Shown: positions 23,725 through 37,600 of the stretch, piece after piece
How the letters are laid out: every line of letters starts with the position of its first letter
Numbering within the stretch: position 1 is the first letter of the stretch
Source: Rostratula benghalensis
Taxonomy: Eukaryota > Chordata > Aves > Charadriiformes > Rostratulidae
NCBI GenBank assembly: GCA_013399305.1
Contig: VXAI01000038.1
Coordinates: 2,986,639 to 3,050,638 of the forward strand
Direction of reading: 5' to 3'
DNA: 64,000 nucleotides
Translations under genes and position numbers: made by a program
The notes under the pieces: generated by a model
What the model saw: the letters and a program-made list of their open reading frames with translations, nothing else
Database searches by the model: none
What the model was told of the DNA's origin: nothing

Positions 23725-26700
23725 TTCATTTGACTATAGTTGGTGTATTCATGTGATGACAGCTGACTCAAGAGTCTGATCTCTGCAACAAAAGATCTTC
23801 ACACTCTTCGTACTTCTTCCCCACTATCAGAAAAAAAAATATCTTCATAGCTCCAAGTAACCAGGAACAAGTTTTCCCAACAATGAAGATTTATCCTTTC
23901 CTAGGCCAAAAGCGTAACACATGACTGCTGACTTATTTGGTCTATCTAATTTTTACATTTCTCGGCTTAATTTCCTTAAGAGTGAAGGTGGGGTTTTGTT
24001 TATTTTTCTAAATTAAAATGAGCTACTAGCACTTTCTTTACTTCAGAGAAAGCAAAGCCCCACTAAGGGAAAGGCTGCTGCCTGGGAACAACACACTTCT
24101 GCTGGTTGGACAACCTGCACATGTAGTTTGAAAGCAGCCCCATGCGTAGAAGACAAGAAATATGAAAATGCTGAACAGGAAGATACTGTGTTACTGCAGT
24201 ACATGCAGTCCAAATACTATGCCCTACCACCTGTCCCTCCTTGCCCAGCCTTGCAAAGCCTCCACCCTCTGCCTTGTCCCTTCCTACCCCTAGAGCTCAG
24301 CTGTGCTACCTGTGCAGGCTCCCACCGCAGCAGGAGGAAAAGGAGGGTGATTTTTAAACTGCGCTCTTCATGTCCTTTCCCCAGCTGGTGCTCTCTTCCC
24401 ATTTCCCCACAACGTGGCAAAACAGCACTCACTCCGGATCTGTAGAGAGTGGAAATCAGTGGTTCCCAAGAAGAGAACAGAGGGAAGTGGAGTAGATGAA
24501 AAAGCTTTGTGCTGCCATTTTGAAGTGCAGCTTCTGCTGTTAAACCCATTACTCTCGACCTACAGCAAGATCAAAGCGAGAGGATGCTTCAAAAGTGGCC
24601 CCCTCTTCTTGAAACGTGCTACTCCCTTGTCCATGAAGTTCTACAGTACCACAGTACTTGATGGGCACCAGCATTTCCTATTCAGTATCAGAATTAGGGG
24701 TTAAATGATGCTGCTTATAGCTGATAATAGAGAGGACAAATGCTAAGAGACACGGAAAGTGCTGTGTAAGAACACAACCCAAAATAAAATAATAATTAAA
24801 TAAAAAAATTCTACTGGCCAAGGTAGCCAAGGAATGATTTCTTTTCTTTTTCTTCTTAAAAAGAAGTGTTGGAGTGTTGGCACAAGCTCCAACGATGTCT
24901 GTGCTGAGATGTGACTACCATCAACAAATGAGTCCAACCTTGCCTCTGGGGAGGTTGACAGCAATATTCCTGTTTGTCTGCAGTGAACCAAAGTCGTTAC
25001 TGATACCAGTCCATTAATATTCTGACTATAGCTGGCTGAACAAAAGAATGGCCACGTGGACTGAAAGGCGACAGAAAGTAAGATGGATCAGACAGCTGGA
25101 TCAAAACAGAGATGTAAAATACTGCAACTATAAAGCGTCCAATTAGGTGCATACCAACCCTCACAGGATTACACCCTCATTACTCAAAACAGTATTTAAA
25201 TCCATATAAGAGTAGAATAGGCAGGAACTAATATTATCTTCTGAGCTTTTCTCTTTAAAAAAATAAATGAGTTTTTTTTAAGGAGAGTTTTTGTCCCTTT
25301 TTCCAAAATTTGTGATACAATTTGCTGAATTATATAAAGCCCTAGCAAGAAATGACACAGACGGGATGCCTTTTATTTGAAATTGTGTTTCTTATACCAA
25401 GGTTCATCAAGCTGTTTTATATTTATTCTTCTGATTAATGATATGTCCGAATTCTAATTCTAGCACCAATTTATTGCTTGTTGGCAAGTGGAGAATGAAA
25501 CAGCTATGTAGGCAACATGCAATATTGATTTTTATCCATCTTATTTGAACTCCAGTAAATGATTTCCAAATGTACTTTGTTGTTGCACCCTAACTAAATA
25601 GTACAGTCTTATTCCTATCATCCAATAATGATGTTGCTGATGTAGCGCATTTCTCAATGAGCAACAGTCCAGTATGATGTGATGTTAGTCAGACTGCATT
25701 ATTGGTTCTATATTTAGAAATTCTTACTATTTGGTTATTTCAAAAACAGAGACAGATCACATCTTTTATAGGTGATTGGATTTTAATACATTTCTGTAAG
25801 TGTGCGGACTAAAATACTATGAAGAATAAGGATGCTTTCACATCTTAGAATAGGAAAATCAGTGTATTTGAGGGTACTCCACACAGAAGAGCAGAGGTTG
25901 GAGATAATGAAAAATTTGCAAACTCATTTGATGTAGTTTGGAGTTGGATCCATCATAACATCCATCTGACAAGAAATAACTAATCAAGGCAGCGCTACAG
26001 AAATAAACCAATCTCTTCAAAAGCAGCTTCGGCACCAGATTTAGGCTCTTGTGTTGTCACTGGTCTTTTATATAGATTCAGAGCATGAACTTTTCTGTGA
26101 GACAAGAAGAAATTACTATTTGCATTTGAGATAAAACGACCTGAAAGAAGGATTTAACCTCCTTTTTAATATGAGGAAAGGAAGTTGATAATAATCTTAA
26201 TGGGGGAATTGATAAAAAAAAATTAATTGGGAAAGATACAGACATACTTGGAGGAGGGAGAGCATGGCCATCTTTCTGTAAAAGGTGTGGCGCACACATG
26301 ATGAAAAATGGAAAAGTGCTGCTTCAGCGGGACTTGCTAGACAATGTTTGCATGTACAAAGAGGAATCTTGTTTTAGATGAGTTGAAATTTGACCCTGTT
26401 CCTAAGTCAAGAATAAAATTCAACGGATAAACTCATGTGTTCAGCGTTATGTTTAAGATTGTAGTAGCCACATACTTTGAGTATTGAGAGTGACTAAGAT
26501 ACGGAAAAAGTAACTGGCAAGGAGAAGAGAAAGATAAAGAATATATCTAGGCCCCATATGTTCTAGAACTTGACTTTCACTGCTCTTTAAGCAGGAAATA
26601 ATACCTAGGGGGATTTTTTTAAAGCCTCTAGTACTGAATTTTTGTGTCTTTAATGTGTTCAAAATCCCACTGCCAACCTATCTGTCTTTGAAAGTATGTT

Positions 26701-29700
26701 TCTTAGCTCTTAGCTTAAAGATAAGGCCTAACATACCAGCCTTCGAAATCTTCCTCATCTGGATGCTCTGATGCTCATGTGATGCAACTTTAGAACATAT
26801 TTTCTTTAAAAAAAAATTTTCCATTTTAATTAAAATATAGAGTTGACAATGTAGGGGCATATTTCTGACTACAGAAGGCTAGGTACACACTGTGGAATGA
26901 GACATGTAACACAGGCTCAACTTGCGAGGAAATTAAACTCGGCTTCTTCCTGGTTGAGGGCATAATAATTAAGTTTGAACTTCAACATAAAGGAAAATTC
27001 AGAAAATCGATAATCAAAAGTGACTACATTTCAAGTTTGTGATAGTCAATGACAGATTGAAGATACAGAGATTATAATCTTTTTAGTCTCCAGGCGCCTC
27101 TCAGCCCTATTCTCTGTGAAAATATAGTTCTAGGAAAAGAGCTTTCTAACCGTCCACATTATATATAAAAAGCACTATTACATACCTTACTGTTCTTTAA
27201 AGCAGGCTTATTAGACAGTCCAGTGGGTCAAGGTTGTAAACAGGCCCACTGAATTGAATGAAAAAATTCACATAAATTTCAAAAGTCTGATTCATTTCTG
27301 TAAGAAATTATCCATTTTTAATTAAAGGAGAGATGTCTCATGTCAAAATTTTTAAATACTAGTGCGACAGGATGTTCATATAGGGAATGTGTACTTCTGC
27401 TGTGTTGCCTTGGTGGACAAACTATGCTGGTATTTTTACATCTTCCTGAACTGACAGCTTTTCAGTGTTTTAAATATTAAAATTTAAAGTTTAGGTTATC
27501 AATTGGAGAAATTTAAAACTTGAACGCTTTCAGCAGGCCACTTCATCATGTAGCTTTTTCCCTAGTAGTAAGAAGTCTCTTAGAGAACTAGAAAATACTG
27601 TTTAATGTTTCAACAGCTTTTTCCTCCATTTTTTGCCTAGCATTGTTTTGTTTGCTCCTCTACCTCCCTCTGGTCACCTCAGCACACCTTCATCCCTCTT
27701 CTCCTGTCCTCTGGTTGAACCCTTCTTCGGTCCTCTGTTTTCTGGAATAACAGTAGTGTGCCATGTAAAAAGCAAAATAAAGAAAAACAGCAGTTTTCCT
27801 TTCTATCTTGTTATGTTGCACCATGTCATGCCACGAAAGAATGAAAACGAGACAGACAAGAAAATGACAATACAGGTGGCAGAATTATTTTTCTCTTTAC
27901 TTTTGAGAAGAAAACACAGCAGAAAGTCTTATTATTATAGGAAGGATGAGTGATTTATTAAAAAGCTTGTTATCAACACAAGACAGCCTGTTACCGGTGT
28001 GCTACATATTCTGCACAGTTGAAGTGTGAACAAAATTGGTAAGGCCAATTATAGCAAAAGTCTGATACGTACAGACAGTAGAAATATCTCTTGATCAAAG
28101 CCAAGTTGGCAGAAAGTTTTCATGCCTTAGACCTTCAGTCATCAGAAGTGGCACCAGAGATCACAAATGAAAGGTTGTATCACTGTATTAATATTTCTCG
28201 CGTTGCTAATGCAACATATTGGGTAGTGCCTTGTTCTTCTACCAAGACAGGCAATTACCTTGGGTTCAGTCTAAGTAAATGCCCTTCCTGACTGTATTAC
28301 AACAGTAACAAATCTTGCCTCTTTTGAGTTAGTAGCGATTGAACTTCTTTTGCTGGCTGAGAGATATGTACCGAGATAAAACCTAACTCATATTGCCGAC
28401 ATTTGTGTGCGTGTGTGAATTTTTTAGTTCTGAGCGTTGTTTATTTCAGGCTTGTTTTTTCCTAGTGTAAGAAGTCAAATCTCGTTTGGCTTATCAGTCT
28501 ATCAATAAACACAGATGTTCCCTACAGCTTACTGAAAGCTCAACAGACCTTGAATGCAGCATCCATCCTCCACAGTGTTAGAAGCTGGCCTAATGCCCTT
28601 CCTCAGTTCCTTGCAGGGAGGCCATCCCACTCTATTAATGCAGCTGGTCCTCAGAGGCTGCTCAAGTATCACGCTTCCTAGGCAGAACACCTTATCTTTT
28701 TTCTTCGTACTAAGGTCTCTTCTGCTCCACAGTAACTTTCAACTACGTTTTTCCTCAGATGCTGTATGTGATAAATAGTAAACTTACAGCATTTGTTCTC
28801 ATCTGTGGCTACCTTCAAGCTTGCATTGCCTGTTTTACAATAGAAGAAGAATTTGCATACTTGAAGAATTTGGCTGTTTTCTTCCAGTTCTACTAATTGG
28901 TGTAACAGAAGATTACCTCTAAGCACTAATTCAAAGTCACAGTCTCCATTTGTTCCACAAACACAGACAAGGAATCTTTTTCAGTCTTTGTTACATTTCC
29001 CACACATTCTTTAAAAGAAGCTTTAAATGAAAGTGACGAATCTTTCAGATGTATTTTCTGATGTAGAGAAAACCCAAACCAGTTATCTGATGCATACTGC
29101 TACACAAGCAAACTAAATGCTAGTAGTTTGAAATGCTCAAATTCATAGAGTTTTGCTCCTAGTTGCATTCAAATTGTAAAAGTATTTTCACAAAGTAATT
29201 ATCTACACTTTGGGGAAATAATACTTGTATGTGAAGTACTGAGAATTACAGATTTGTGAAAGAAAGTACTTCATTTCAATTTTTTTCAAACATTCCACAA
29301 TATTTAATTTAAACAAAATTTCCTATGTTTTGGTTTCTTTTGACAATGGCATGATTGGCCCTATGCATAGACAAGCTATGCATTACCATTAAGGGTTGTT
29401 TGAACTACTGAACCTCCTGCTCCTGTATCTTGGTCTCTGGCTCTGCCTTCAAGCCCTTTTATCTTGAGTCTTCCTCCTGTCCCCTCAATCCTGGCCCAAA
29501 TATCCATCCCCTGACTACAACTCCCTGAGGTCATTAAAACAAGTTTTCATAGAACAATAGCTTCCAATGGAACATAACGCCTAAAAATTCACAGGTCTCA
29601 AGGCATTCAAACTTATTGAGCAATTACAGACAATAGAAAGAGCCATTAAGAATATCTGTCTCAAAATGAACCAAATCCAGTGAATAAGGCATTTAAAAAA

Positions 29701-32700
29701 TAATAAAAAATCATATACTCCAACCTCTAGCACCTGAAATTTCCCAAATGACAGGATATATAAAGGTTAGAATGGTGGAATTTCCCAAGTGCAGTGCCTG
29801 GAGGCATTTTCAGGAAGTCAAATGTTTTATTTATGCTTAAGTAATAAATCCCTGTTATTCTCAGTGAATCCACAAGGTGGTCACCTGGTGGCTGATCTAC
29901 TCTATTTCATTTATCTCATAATATGGACAGAGGAGGGAAACCTAAATCACAACAAAAGCTTTATTAAATAAAGTATGTGAAAAAAAAATAAAAAGGCAGA
30001 GATCTTTTGGGAATATAAGCAATCCAATCTTGAAGACATAGAACTATTTCCAATACTTCCCAAAATGAGGAAGGAACAAGGAATCGCAGCCATAACCTCA
30101 TCTTTATTCATCTCCCACTAGGCTACTTCATGGTTCTTCAGAAGAATTACCTAGGAACTACAGCTTACTGCAAAGCATGATTCTTCTGATATGTGTGGTA
30201 CTATCAGATAATGCATCCAGAGTAGTCTTTAGAATGCACAAGAGACAAAATTGGAAATTGAAAAAAAAAAAACCACCAAACCCAAAAAACAACAATTTTT
30301 TTAAAGACCTGTCAAGAATTACTATGGTCTGATGTCCTTATTTGATCACTAGGGATACAGTTAATTAAAAAAATAAAACTGGGGTTCGAATCTTGTTTAA
30401 AATTATTTTTACAAGTTACTTCTAAAGATGTGGTCAAAAGTGGGCACAACAGTGAAGCTAGAAGGCCTCAGAAACGACAAAAAACATGGATAGCATAAAT
30501 CATTAAAAAAACAATGCAACTTGTCCCTTTAAAAAATTCCTCTCTTCTTCAAGGATGTACTTCAAAAAACCCCCACAGAAACAGAAGCCAACAGAACAAG
30601 GGTGGACATAATTTAAAGCTAGAGTAAGTATCTTTAATTAAGCTCTCTTTAGAATCTCTTTAGAATTAAAGCTTAAAGGGTTTAATTCTTTATTGAAAAA
30701 CAGTAAGAGTGCTTACTCACCATGCAGGATTTTTTCAAGTTCTTGCAGCTTTAAAAGAAATCTATTATAGATAAAAAGAAGCTTAAATAGCATATATTAC
30801 ATCTTGCTTTTGTTTATATATGGTGAAGAGTATTCAGAGTGGACCACATCTTAGACTTGCGCTAATCCTCAAATAATTACTATTCGCCTACTCAATGCTG
30901 GAAAAACCTCATGGAATGTGACTTTGTTCTGCTGGCTTGTCTAATCCGATTCAATTACTTCAGTTTCTTCTCCCAGAGGTCTCACATTTAGAAACTGAGC
31001 TCTACATGTCCCCTTATCCCCCTATCATCCCCACAAAAACAGAGAAGAGAAATTGGAAGGTAAAAAGCAAACAAGCTAGAAAGAAAAATTCAATTCCAAT
31101 GGAAATGAACTGTACTTTTTAACTATTATTATTTTGGTCCTTTCCCAAATATCCATCCATCAATAAACATGAGAAACAGCTTGTAATTCACAAAGCCATC
31201 GGCAACACTGTTGTGATAAGGGCAAATTGGTCTGGCTCTACAAATCCTGGAGATGGGAACAGTTCAGCGGTTTGGACCAATTTGAACGGGTGGAAATCAC
31301 TGAAGTCCCCAAAGCTGCAGCAAACGATGCTGTACAGCTGGGAGCAGGTTGTCATCTGCATGCAGAAAGCGACAGCAACATTACACATTTCCTGCACAAA
31401 GTGAACTATTTCAATCACCTGTAAAGAGTTCCCTTGTCAAACAGAATAGTGGCAGAAAACCTCTAACTACTGACGATTTTTTTCTGTTCCTTGCCACCTC
31501 CTCTTTTTAAATAACAGCCAGCTGCCTAGAATTAAAACCTGGATTTCTAAAGAGAATCAAATACAATAAAATAATAGTAAACTGATCACTGAACAGAAAT
31601 TTTCTAGAAGGAATGGTAATGTGGTGGAGCAGTAAGAGGTACACCACATATAGTCTAACAGCTCCCACAGCAGATAAGGTCGTGTGATCTTCTTAAGATA
31701 CAAATGTATAGTCTTCATTAAGAAACCAGATCTCCCCTGGAACTAAAAGGTATTCAGAACAATTTATACTGTCATCTTGCAATGATTCCCATTCCTGGCC
31801 ATGTGTGTTCTTTGTGGCAAATTGGAACTTTCACTGAAAAGCAGTCTAGATCATTCCTGTAAACTGCAGGACTTTTGTCCAGGAGGAATAAAATAATGAA
31901 ATTAAGGCAGAAAGGCAGTTGTGGCCTCTTCCCATTTTACAAGGAAGTGTAATTACCACATACCTTAGAGAGCATTTATTTTAAAAAGTTCCTGTCATTT
32001 TTGCACCCACCTTATTTGTACTCACTGAAAAAAATGATTAATTTGATTAATTTGTGGTGGATGTGGACATGTTCTAGGTATCTTTTTCTCCTTTATTTCC
32101 ACTACAAGAGAAACCATTTTACCGCTTTAAAATTGCACTTACGCACACCCTTAATAATTCTGCAAACTAATATTTCCTAACATAAAGCTTGCATTCCCAC
32201 TAGAGATGCAATCATTTTCATTGAAGTTCAGACTGCTGGTGAATCTGAGCACTTGCAGAGCATCATCCCCAACTCATCTCTGCTGACCTTTTCCCCTGTG
32301 GCAACAAGCCTGTGAAACTCTTCTGATGACTTTCATTTCAAAATAAGTAATATTAAATCGCCAAATCAGATAAAATTAGAAACATTCTGGCAGGTACCTA
32401 CAGCACAATTCAAAGTGGGGAGAATACTGCAGGGGCATGGGGAGGGCAGTGGTCATAATTTCCCACTTACTTCTTAATTTGATCATTAAAGTCAGGTCAA
32501 AATCCTCATTAGCTGCACAGAAAATTGATTTTTGACAAAATAACTTTTTTTCTCAGAAACGATATGCTTCCATTTCAATTATAAAATTATTACTGATTTG
32601 TATCAGAAAATAGAGATATTTTGACCTTTTGTAGTGGAATTTTCCACTCCAACAAAAGGAAATGATCAATGGATTTCTGGTAATAATAAACCCACATATA

Positions 32701-32989
32701 TGTATTTACTTTATATAACGTGTTTGTTCTTCTTTTAATGATCAGCTTAATCCTTCATATCTTGATGTCCTCAAGAACGTTGCAGTTTCACCCATAGATA
32801 GTGGGGGTGTCACAGACATGTAGTTGGAGCTGCTACCCCTTACCTAATAGAGGGACAGTTGAATTCTGAGTTATTGTTAACAAAGAACATAAGAATGCGC
32901 TGCATCTTACAGTCTGATTCTTGGAGAACAGAAAATACCTTTTTTCAAGATATAACATTATATTTTTTGAGAAAATCAGGAAGGACATG
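23725..32989. other. Long non-coding stretch with possible conserved segments
   Basis: No supported gene. 24060-24450 is locally GC-richer and pyrimidine-rich, with overlapping 105- and 110-codon frames on opposite strands that look like composition effects. 25320-25600 and 31210-31430 have the even, unique composition typical of conserved non-coding DNA. Also present are an A12 run at 30261-30272 and an 11-bp duplication at 30644-30665. No interspersed repeat was recognised. Confidence 0.55.
30644..30665. repeat. 11-bp tandem duplication
   Basis: tctctttagaa is repeated twice without interruption at 30644-30654 and 30655-30665. Confidence 0.85.
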
Positions 32990-33078
32990 GATTGGTGACG
33001 GTTTTTATCAGGATTAGGTTGATGGTTGGACTGGATGATTTTAGAAGTCCCTTCCAACCTAGACAATTGTATGATTCC
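32990..33078 (+). mobile_element. CR1 LINE 3' terminal fragment
   Basis: The run ggattaggttgatggttgg, then actggatgattttagaagtc, then ccttccaacctagacaattg and tatgattcc is a close match to the 3' end of CR1 ('gttggactggatgatcttagaggtcttttccaaccttaatgattctatgattc'). Only about 90 bases of the tail remain or can be recognised. The upstream limit is approximate. Confidence 0.85.
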
Positions 33079-34490
33079 ACGATATTTCCTTTGTATTTAC
33101 TTTGGTATATAACTGAAAACCTTCATTGTCTTCAGCAAAAAGCTTTGACCACTCAGGAAAACACCAGGACGCCTGACAACTGATTAGTGAATTAGCCAGC
33201 AGAGATTCCAGGTTCTTTCTGTGTGTGCTCGTACCTGGCCTCCTAACACAGAAGTGCTAGCCCTAGGAGATGAAGTAGAGGCAATGTGTAGGATGTTCTA
33301 ACAGAAGTTTTTCACCTGCTGCACTAGATCATAATGTTGCATCCCCGGAAAAATCCTACTTTGTTCCATCCTATCTAAAGAGCCATTTCCTGGGTTAACC
33401 ATGTGCTATAGGACAATTAATCATTATAGTTCGACCATGACTGTCCATGCAAGCCTGCTGGCTTTTGGTGATCATATTTAGATAGGAGCAACCTACATAT
33501 TTCACATTCAAGGGTGGATTTGTTTTGGGGTTTGAGGTTTCGTGTGTGTCTGTGTGTCTGCTTGCATTTTACTCTTTCTTCTTCATTATCAAAACTGTAT
33601 ATGATACTTGGTAAAATATCATACAGACAGATTCTTGACAAATAAACTAAGTCTTTTGTTTAGGTCACTTAGAATATAACTCAATAGGGAAGTTCTGTCC
33701 AGGAGATCATTGCCGCCCTACAAATACTTGAATAGACAGGATGGAAAATGACTCTTAGACAAGACGCAATTTTTATGCATAGTAGAAGCTGATGGCAAAA
33801 CTTTAACTATTACTTCCACAGTAAATCTTCTTTTCAATTATCTCTTTTTCATAATCTTGCACACTCTCTGCTCCTTTGTATCACTGGTTTTATCCCATTT
33901 CCTCCTTGCCTTCTCTTTTCTATTCCCCTTTTCTTTTTCTTCTGTTTTCCCTTATACTTGCATCCTCCTTTTAAATGTTGGCATCAGACTTCCCCAGAGC
34001 TAAATCAACACTTCCCACTCATTCCAGGTTTTTTTGACTGCTGAGTGTAACACTAGGAAAGGGGAGGATTACAGTAAGCGCCAATTTGGCACTCTGAGGT
34101 AGGGAAGTCTGGCACTAGCACTATTATGCGTTCAAAGACTGTGCAGCAGTGTGGTCTCCTGTCTCTGTATTTTCTTTTCCTCTTCTTTGTATGAATCTAT
34201 ACAGTTGAAACCCTTTTTTGGCAACCCAACTGAAGATTTTGTCATTTATAAGGTTTTAGAAGCTTACTCTTCCTAACAAAGCATTTGTAATTCACAATTA
34301 GACAAGAATGATGGCATAAACACACACACCCATCCCCCAAATTTTCTACCATACCTTAATCTGATTTAAACTTTTTGAGAGTGTATGATAATTGCAAGCA
34401 CTTTTTAAAAAGAACAGCTTTGCACTCTCTCAGCAAGCCAGCTGAGGCTCTGCTATTATCTCCACCTGAGTTATGCCTAGATAATAATGT
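33079..34490. other. Unique non-coding sequence with a pyrimidine-rich tract
   Basis: No gene is supported. 33840-33970 is a strongly T/C-rich tract on the plus strand (purine-rich on the minus strand). A short TG-rich patch lies at 33541-33559. The 74-codon minus-strand frame at 33417-33641 has no recognisable domain. Confidence 0.6.
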
Positions 34491-34600
34491 AATGGCCTCT
34501 CCATGCTAGGCATGATAAAAACATAGAGAGACAGGCAGTTCCAGCACCAAAGAGCTCACAATCTAAACTGATGGTGGGAGAGGGAAAATAGTTCAAAGCA
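34491..34600 (+). mobile_element. Ancient MIR/L3-type amniote repeat
   Basis: The series ggcctctccatgctaggcat, then acatagagagacaggcagtt, then ccaaagagctcacaatctaa and gatggtgggagagg closely follows an old amniote repeat whose consensus includes 'cattgtgctaggcactgtacaaacacatagtaagagacagtccctgccccaaagagcttacaatctaa'. It is inactive. The exact family (MIR, L2 or CR1-L3 tail) cannot be fixed by eye. The fragment at 42340-42442 appears to be a copy in the opposite orientation. Confidence 0.65.
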
Positions 34601-37600
34601 ATTAGACAAATAGCATTAGGTCAATACGCTATCAGAAAAGATATGACTATCACCCTCATACCAGAAGCAGCATAGCTCAGTTGATCAAATTCTGCTGCCA
34701 TATAATAGCACCAAAAAAACCATGGCAAAAAAAGTATCCCTTGTGGTATTCCAAAATTGTCCACAGTCAGAAAGAAATTAAATATGAAAAGTCTTGAGAG
34801 ATTCATAGTACCCAAAATTTAAGGTTTTTTAGTTTTTATTCAATCAAATCCTACCAAACTATACGGTGTCTCACCATTTTTCACTGGTCAACACTCTTAT
34901 GTTCCCGTGTTCTGCTGACAAATAACTTCTATATACACATGTGTATAAATACATACATATGCATAGTAACTTGTATATCACATGTGACAGCTAAACCCCT
35001 AGGAAAGGAAAACACAGTTATCCTAGATCACAAATGCCAAGTGAGAGGGAAAAAAAAATAAGTGAGCCAGCCATTTATAATACAAAAGAGCATGCAGCTG
35101 GTTCAAATACGTATTTCTGATGGAAGAGAGTCGAGAGAAGTAAAAACATCTGCTCTCATACAATAACCTTTATTCACCTATTTGATCCAAGATGCTAATT
35201 CTTTGCTTTGAATAATCAACACTACTGGTTACAGCAGGTATATGTTATATAATTCATTTTCCTGGCTATCTGTACAGAAGTTTCAGTTTGTAAACCTGTG
35301 ATTTACTGCATAGATGACTGGATGACTGTGCAATGAAAGCAGAAGAATGATTCATTTATATTTCTACAAGTTCACAGAGTTTGTGGAGGAAAAGAAACAC
35401 CATTTCAGATATTGGTGACTTTTCTGTCCATCTTTAAGCCTACGAAAATTTAGTATAACTTCCTAACCTTGAGAGCACAACTGTGAGGTATACTCCATCT
35501 CCTCCAATACTGTTGGCCTTCTTTATAAATAGACAGTTCTGTTTTATCACAAAGTGAACATGTCAGTATCTTAATGTCTCCAACAGCTTTGTGGCTTGTT
35601 TCTGCTTACTGCAAGCATAATGTTGAGGTGGGGTGAAAACTTCCATCAGCAACTGTGCCAGGGCTCAACTTATAGCAACTGGTTCTAGTGCTTCCAAGTC
35701 TGCAGAGAAACATGATATCTGAGGTGTAAAGTTCCAGGGGAGATGGGATAATAAAGAAAGAGGTCATGAATTCTATGGCCTGGTGTACTTAAGCAGCAGC
35801 TAGTAAAACCTTCAAAATGTAGGAATAACTTGGCACATTTTCAAACAGAAATTCTGCATACTTGACAGGCAAGTGTACTGTCAGAGCCAGACTGGTTCAG
35901 GCCGCTTTTCATGCAATCTCACTTGTGCCCTGCTAACGAGTGAAGTGCATTAACACACTCCCAGCAGAATGGTGTGCTTTACAATGGGAGCAATACAACA
36001 CAAAAGCAAACAATCACACTTGGCTTTTTGGCAAGAAATTCCAGTGTTTGAGACTGTACACATTAGCTTTCTAGAGCAGATGCCATAGAATACAAATATG
36101 TAAAGACAGTGATTTCTGTCCTAGAATTGATCAGCTGTGTCAAATTCAGATAACCGGGAAAAGTGGTCCAGTTACACTTTAATATATAAGAAACATCTAT
36201 GATGTTGAAGATGTACTTTACTAAAAGAAAGTTTCACATCTAATTATACATTAGCATCTTTCAATAATCTTTTCCTTCAGGAGAATAGCTACATTTACAT
36301 AACAGAAGTGTGCTCCTTCCCAAAAAAATTAAGGAAGTGTTGCTTTGAGCAAGAATTGTCTTGGAAAATGAAACAATACTAGAGAAAGCTTCTGAGACAG
36401 AAAGCAAGCTCTAACAAAGCAGATTAATATTTTTTGACTTGCACCTGCATTTTACACAGTCTCAGCCAGTCTTTCAGAGTGACATGGAAAGAAAACAGCT
36501 CTAATGATCATTTGAATAGTTCACAACACTCAAACTCTTAAACATAGACTAGAAGAAAAGCAAACCCAACCACCTGGTGTTTTTTGACCTGGTGTTTGAT
36601 GCTTTCTGCAGCAGAAGTATAATCACTTATCTTAAAAGGAAAAATAAAGCAAGATTTTTAAAAAAAAGGTTCCTCAGTTTTTAAGGCTTTCTTTTTTCCT
36701 AACGAGGTGTTATAAAATCAGTCTAACTGCTAAATTATAGCCAGTTGTTTACTTTAGGCTGTATCACACTTCGCTTATGGACTTATCTTTGATATTTGTA
36801 ACAGTTTTCTTGTTTACATTCAATGCTGTGTTCTCCCCTCCAAGGAGAGATGCAGAAGGCTAAGCCCAAAGGCAAGAAAGCTGAAGGTAAAAATGTTCTC
36901 ATGTACTACGTGGTTTTTCAATAAGGACCTTCTGCTGACTTTCCTCCCAACACAAGCAAGAGAGGATCTAATTTAGAAGTTACTTTAGAAGTAATCTTGT
37001 TTGGGCTTCTTGCAGATTTTGCATGTGATGACTTCTCCATCCTAATGCTACTGACCATTACAGGAGATAGCTACCAGTCCGTATTAACTCTACTCCAGTT
37101 TTAAATATTGAAGTAATTTCCATTGGCACATTCAAGCTCTTGATCCATTTAAAGAAGTCAAATGAGAAGACAGGAAAGACCTGATCTGTTTTCCAACTGC
37201 TCCACGTTTTCAGGATGTAACTCTTCAGTAATATTAGACACTCTTGATATTAATCATTGATCTTCTAGACTCCCGACTTAATATTTTGGCAACAGCTCAC
37301 AAAATCTGTCCCTCTGAGGGACAAGAACTTTGACATCACTTCAAGACAACAGAGACTGCACCCTTTTTTTAGAAAAGACTAAATTACAGTCAGGAGCTGT
37401 GTGACAAACTACTTCCTAAGCAAGTGCAGGCTGTATACCCTGTTATCATGCCATTTTATCTTCTGGCTCAGGACAGTTATCCACTACTCGATAAAGATCA
37501 TCTTTCGAGTGACAAAAGCAAAACCAGCCAGTAACAGGTGACTACTTTATTCGGATTTTAAAATTGCGTATTATTTAGCTCCTTGTCTTTGACTTTTTAA

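Noticed and set aside
29400..29530. Pyrimidine-rich block that might be an LTR or SINE piece
   Set aside because: No terminal motifs, no target duplication and no match to a consensus I know.
34318..34335. CA-rich patch as a possible microsatellite
   Set aside because: Only about four CA units are present, too short to call.
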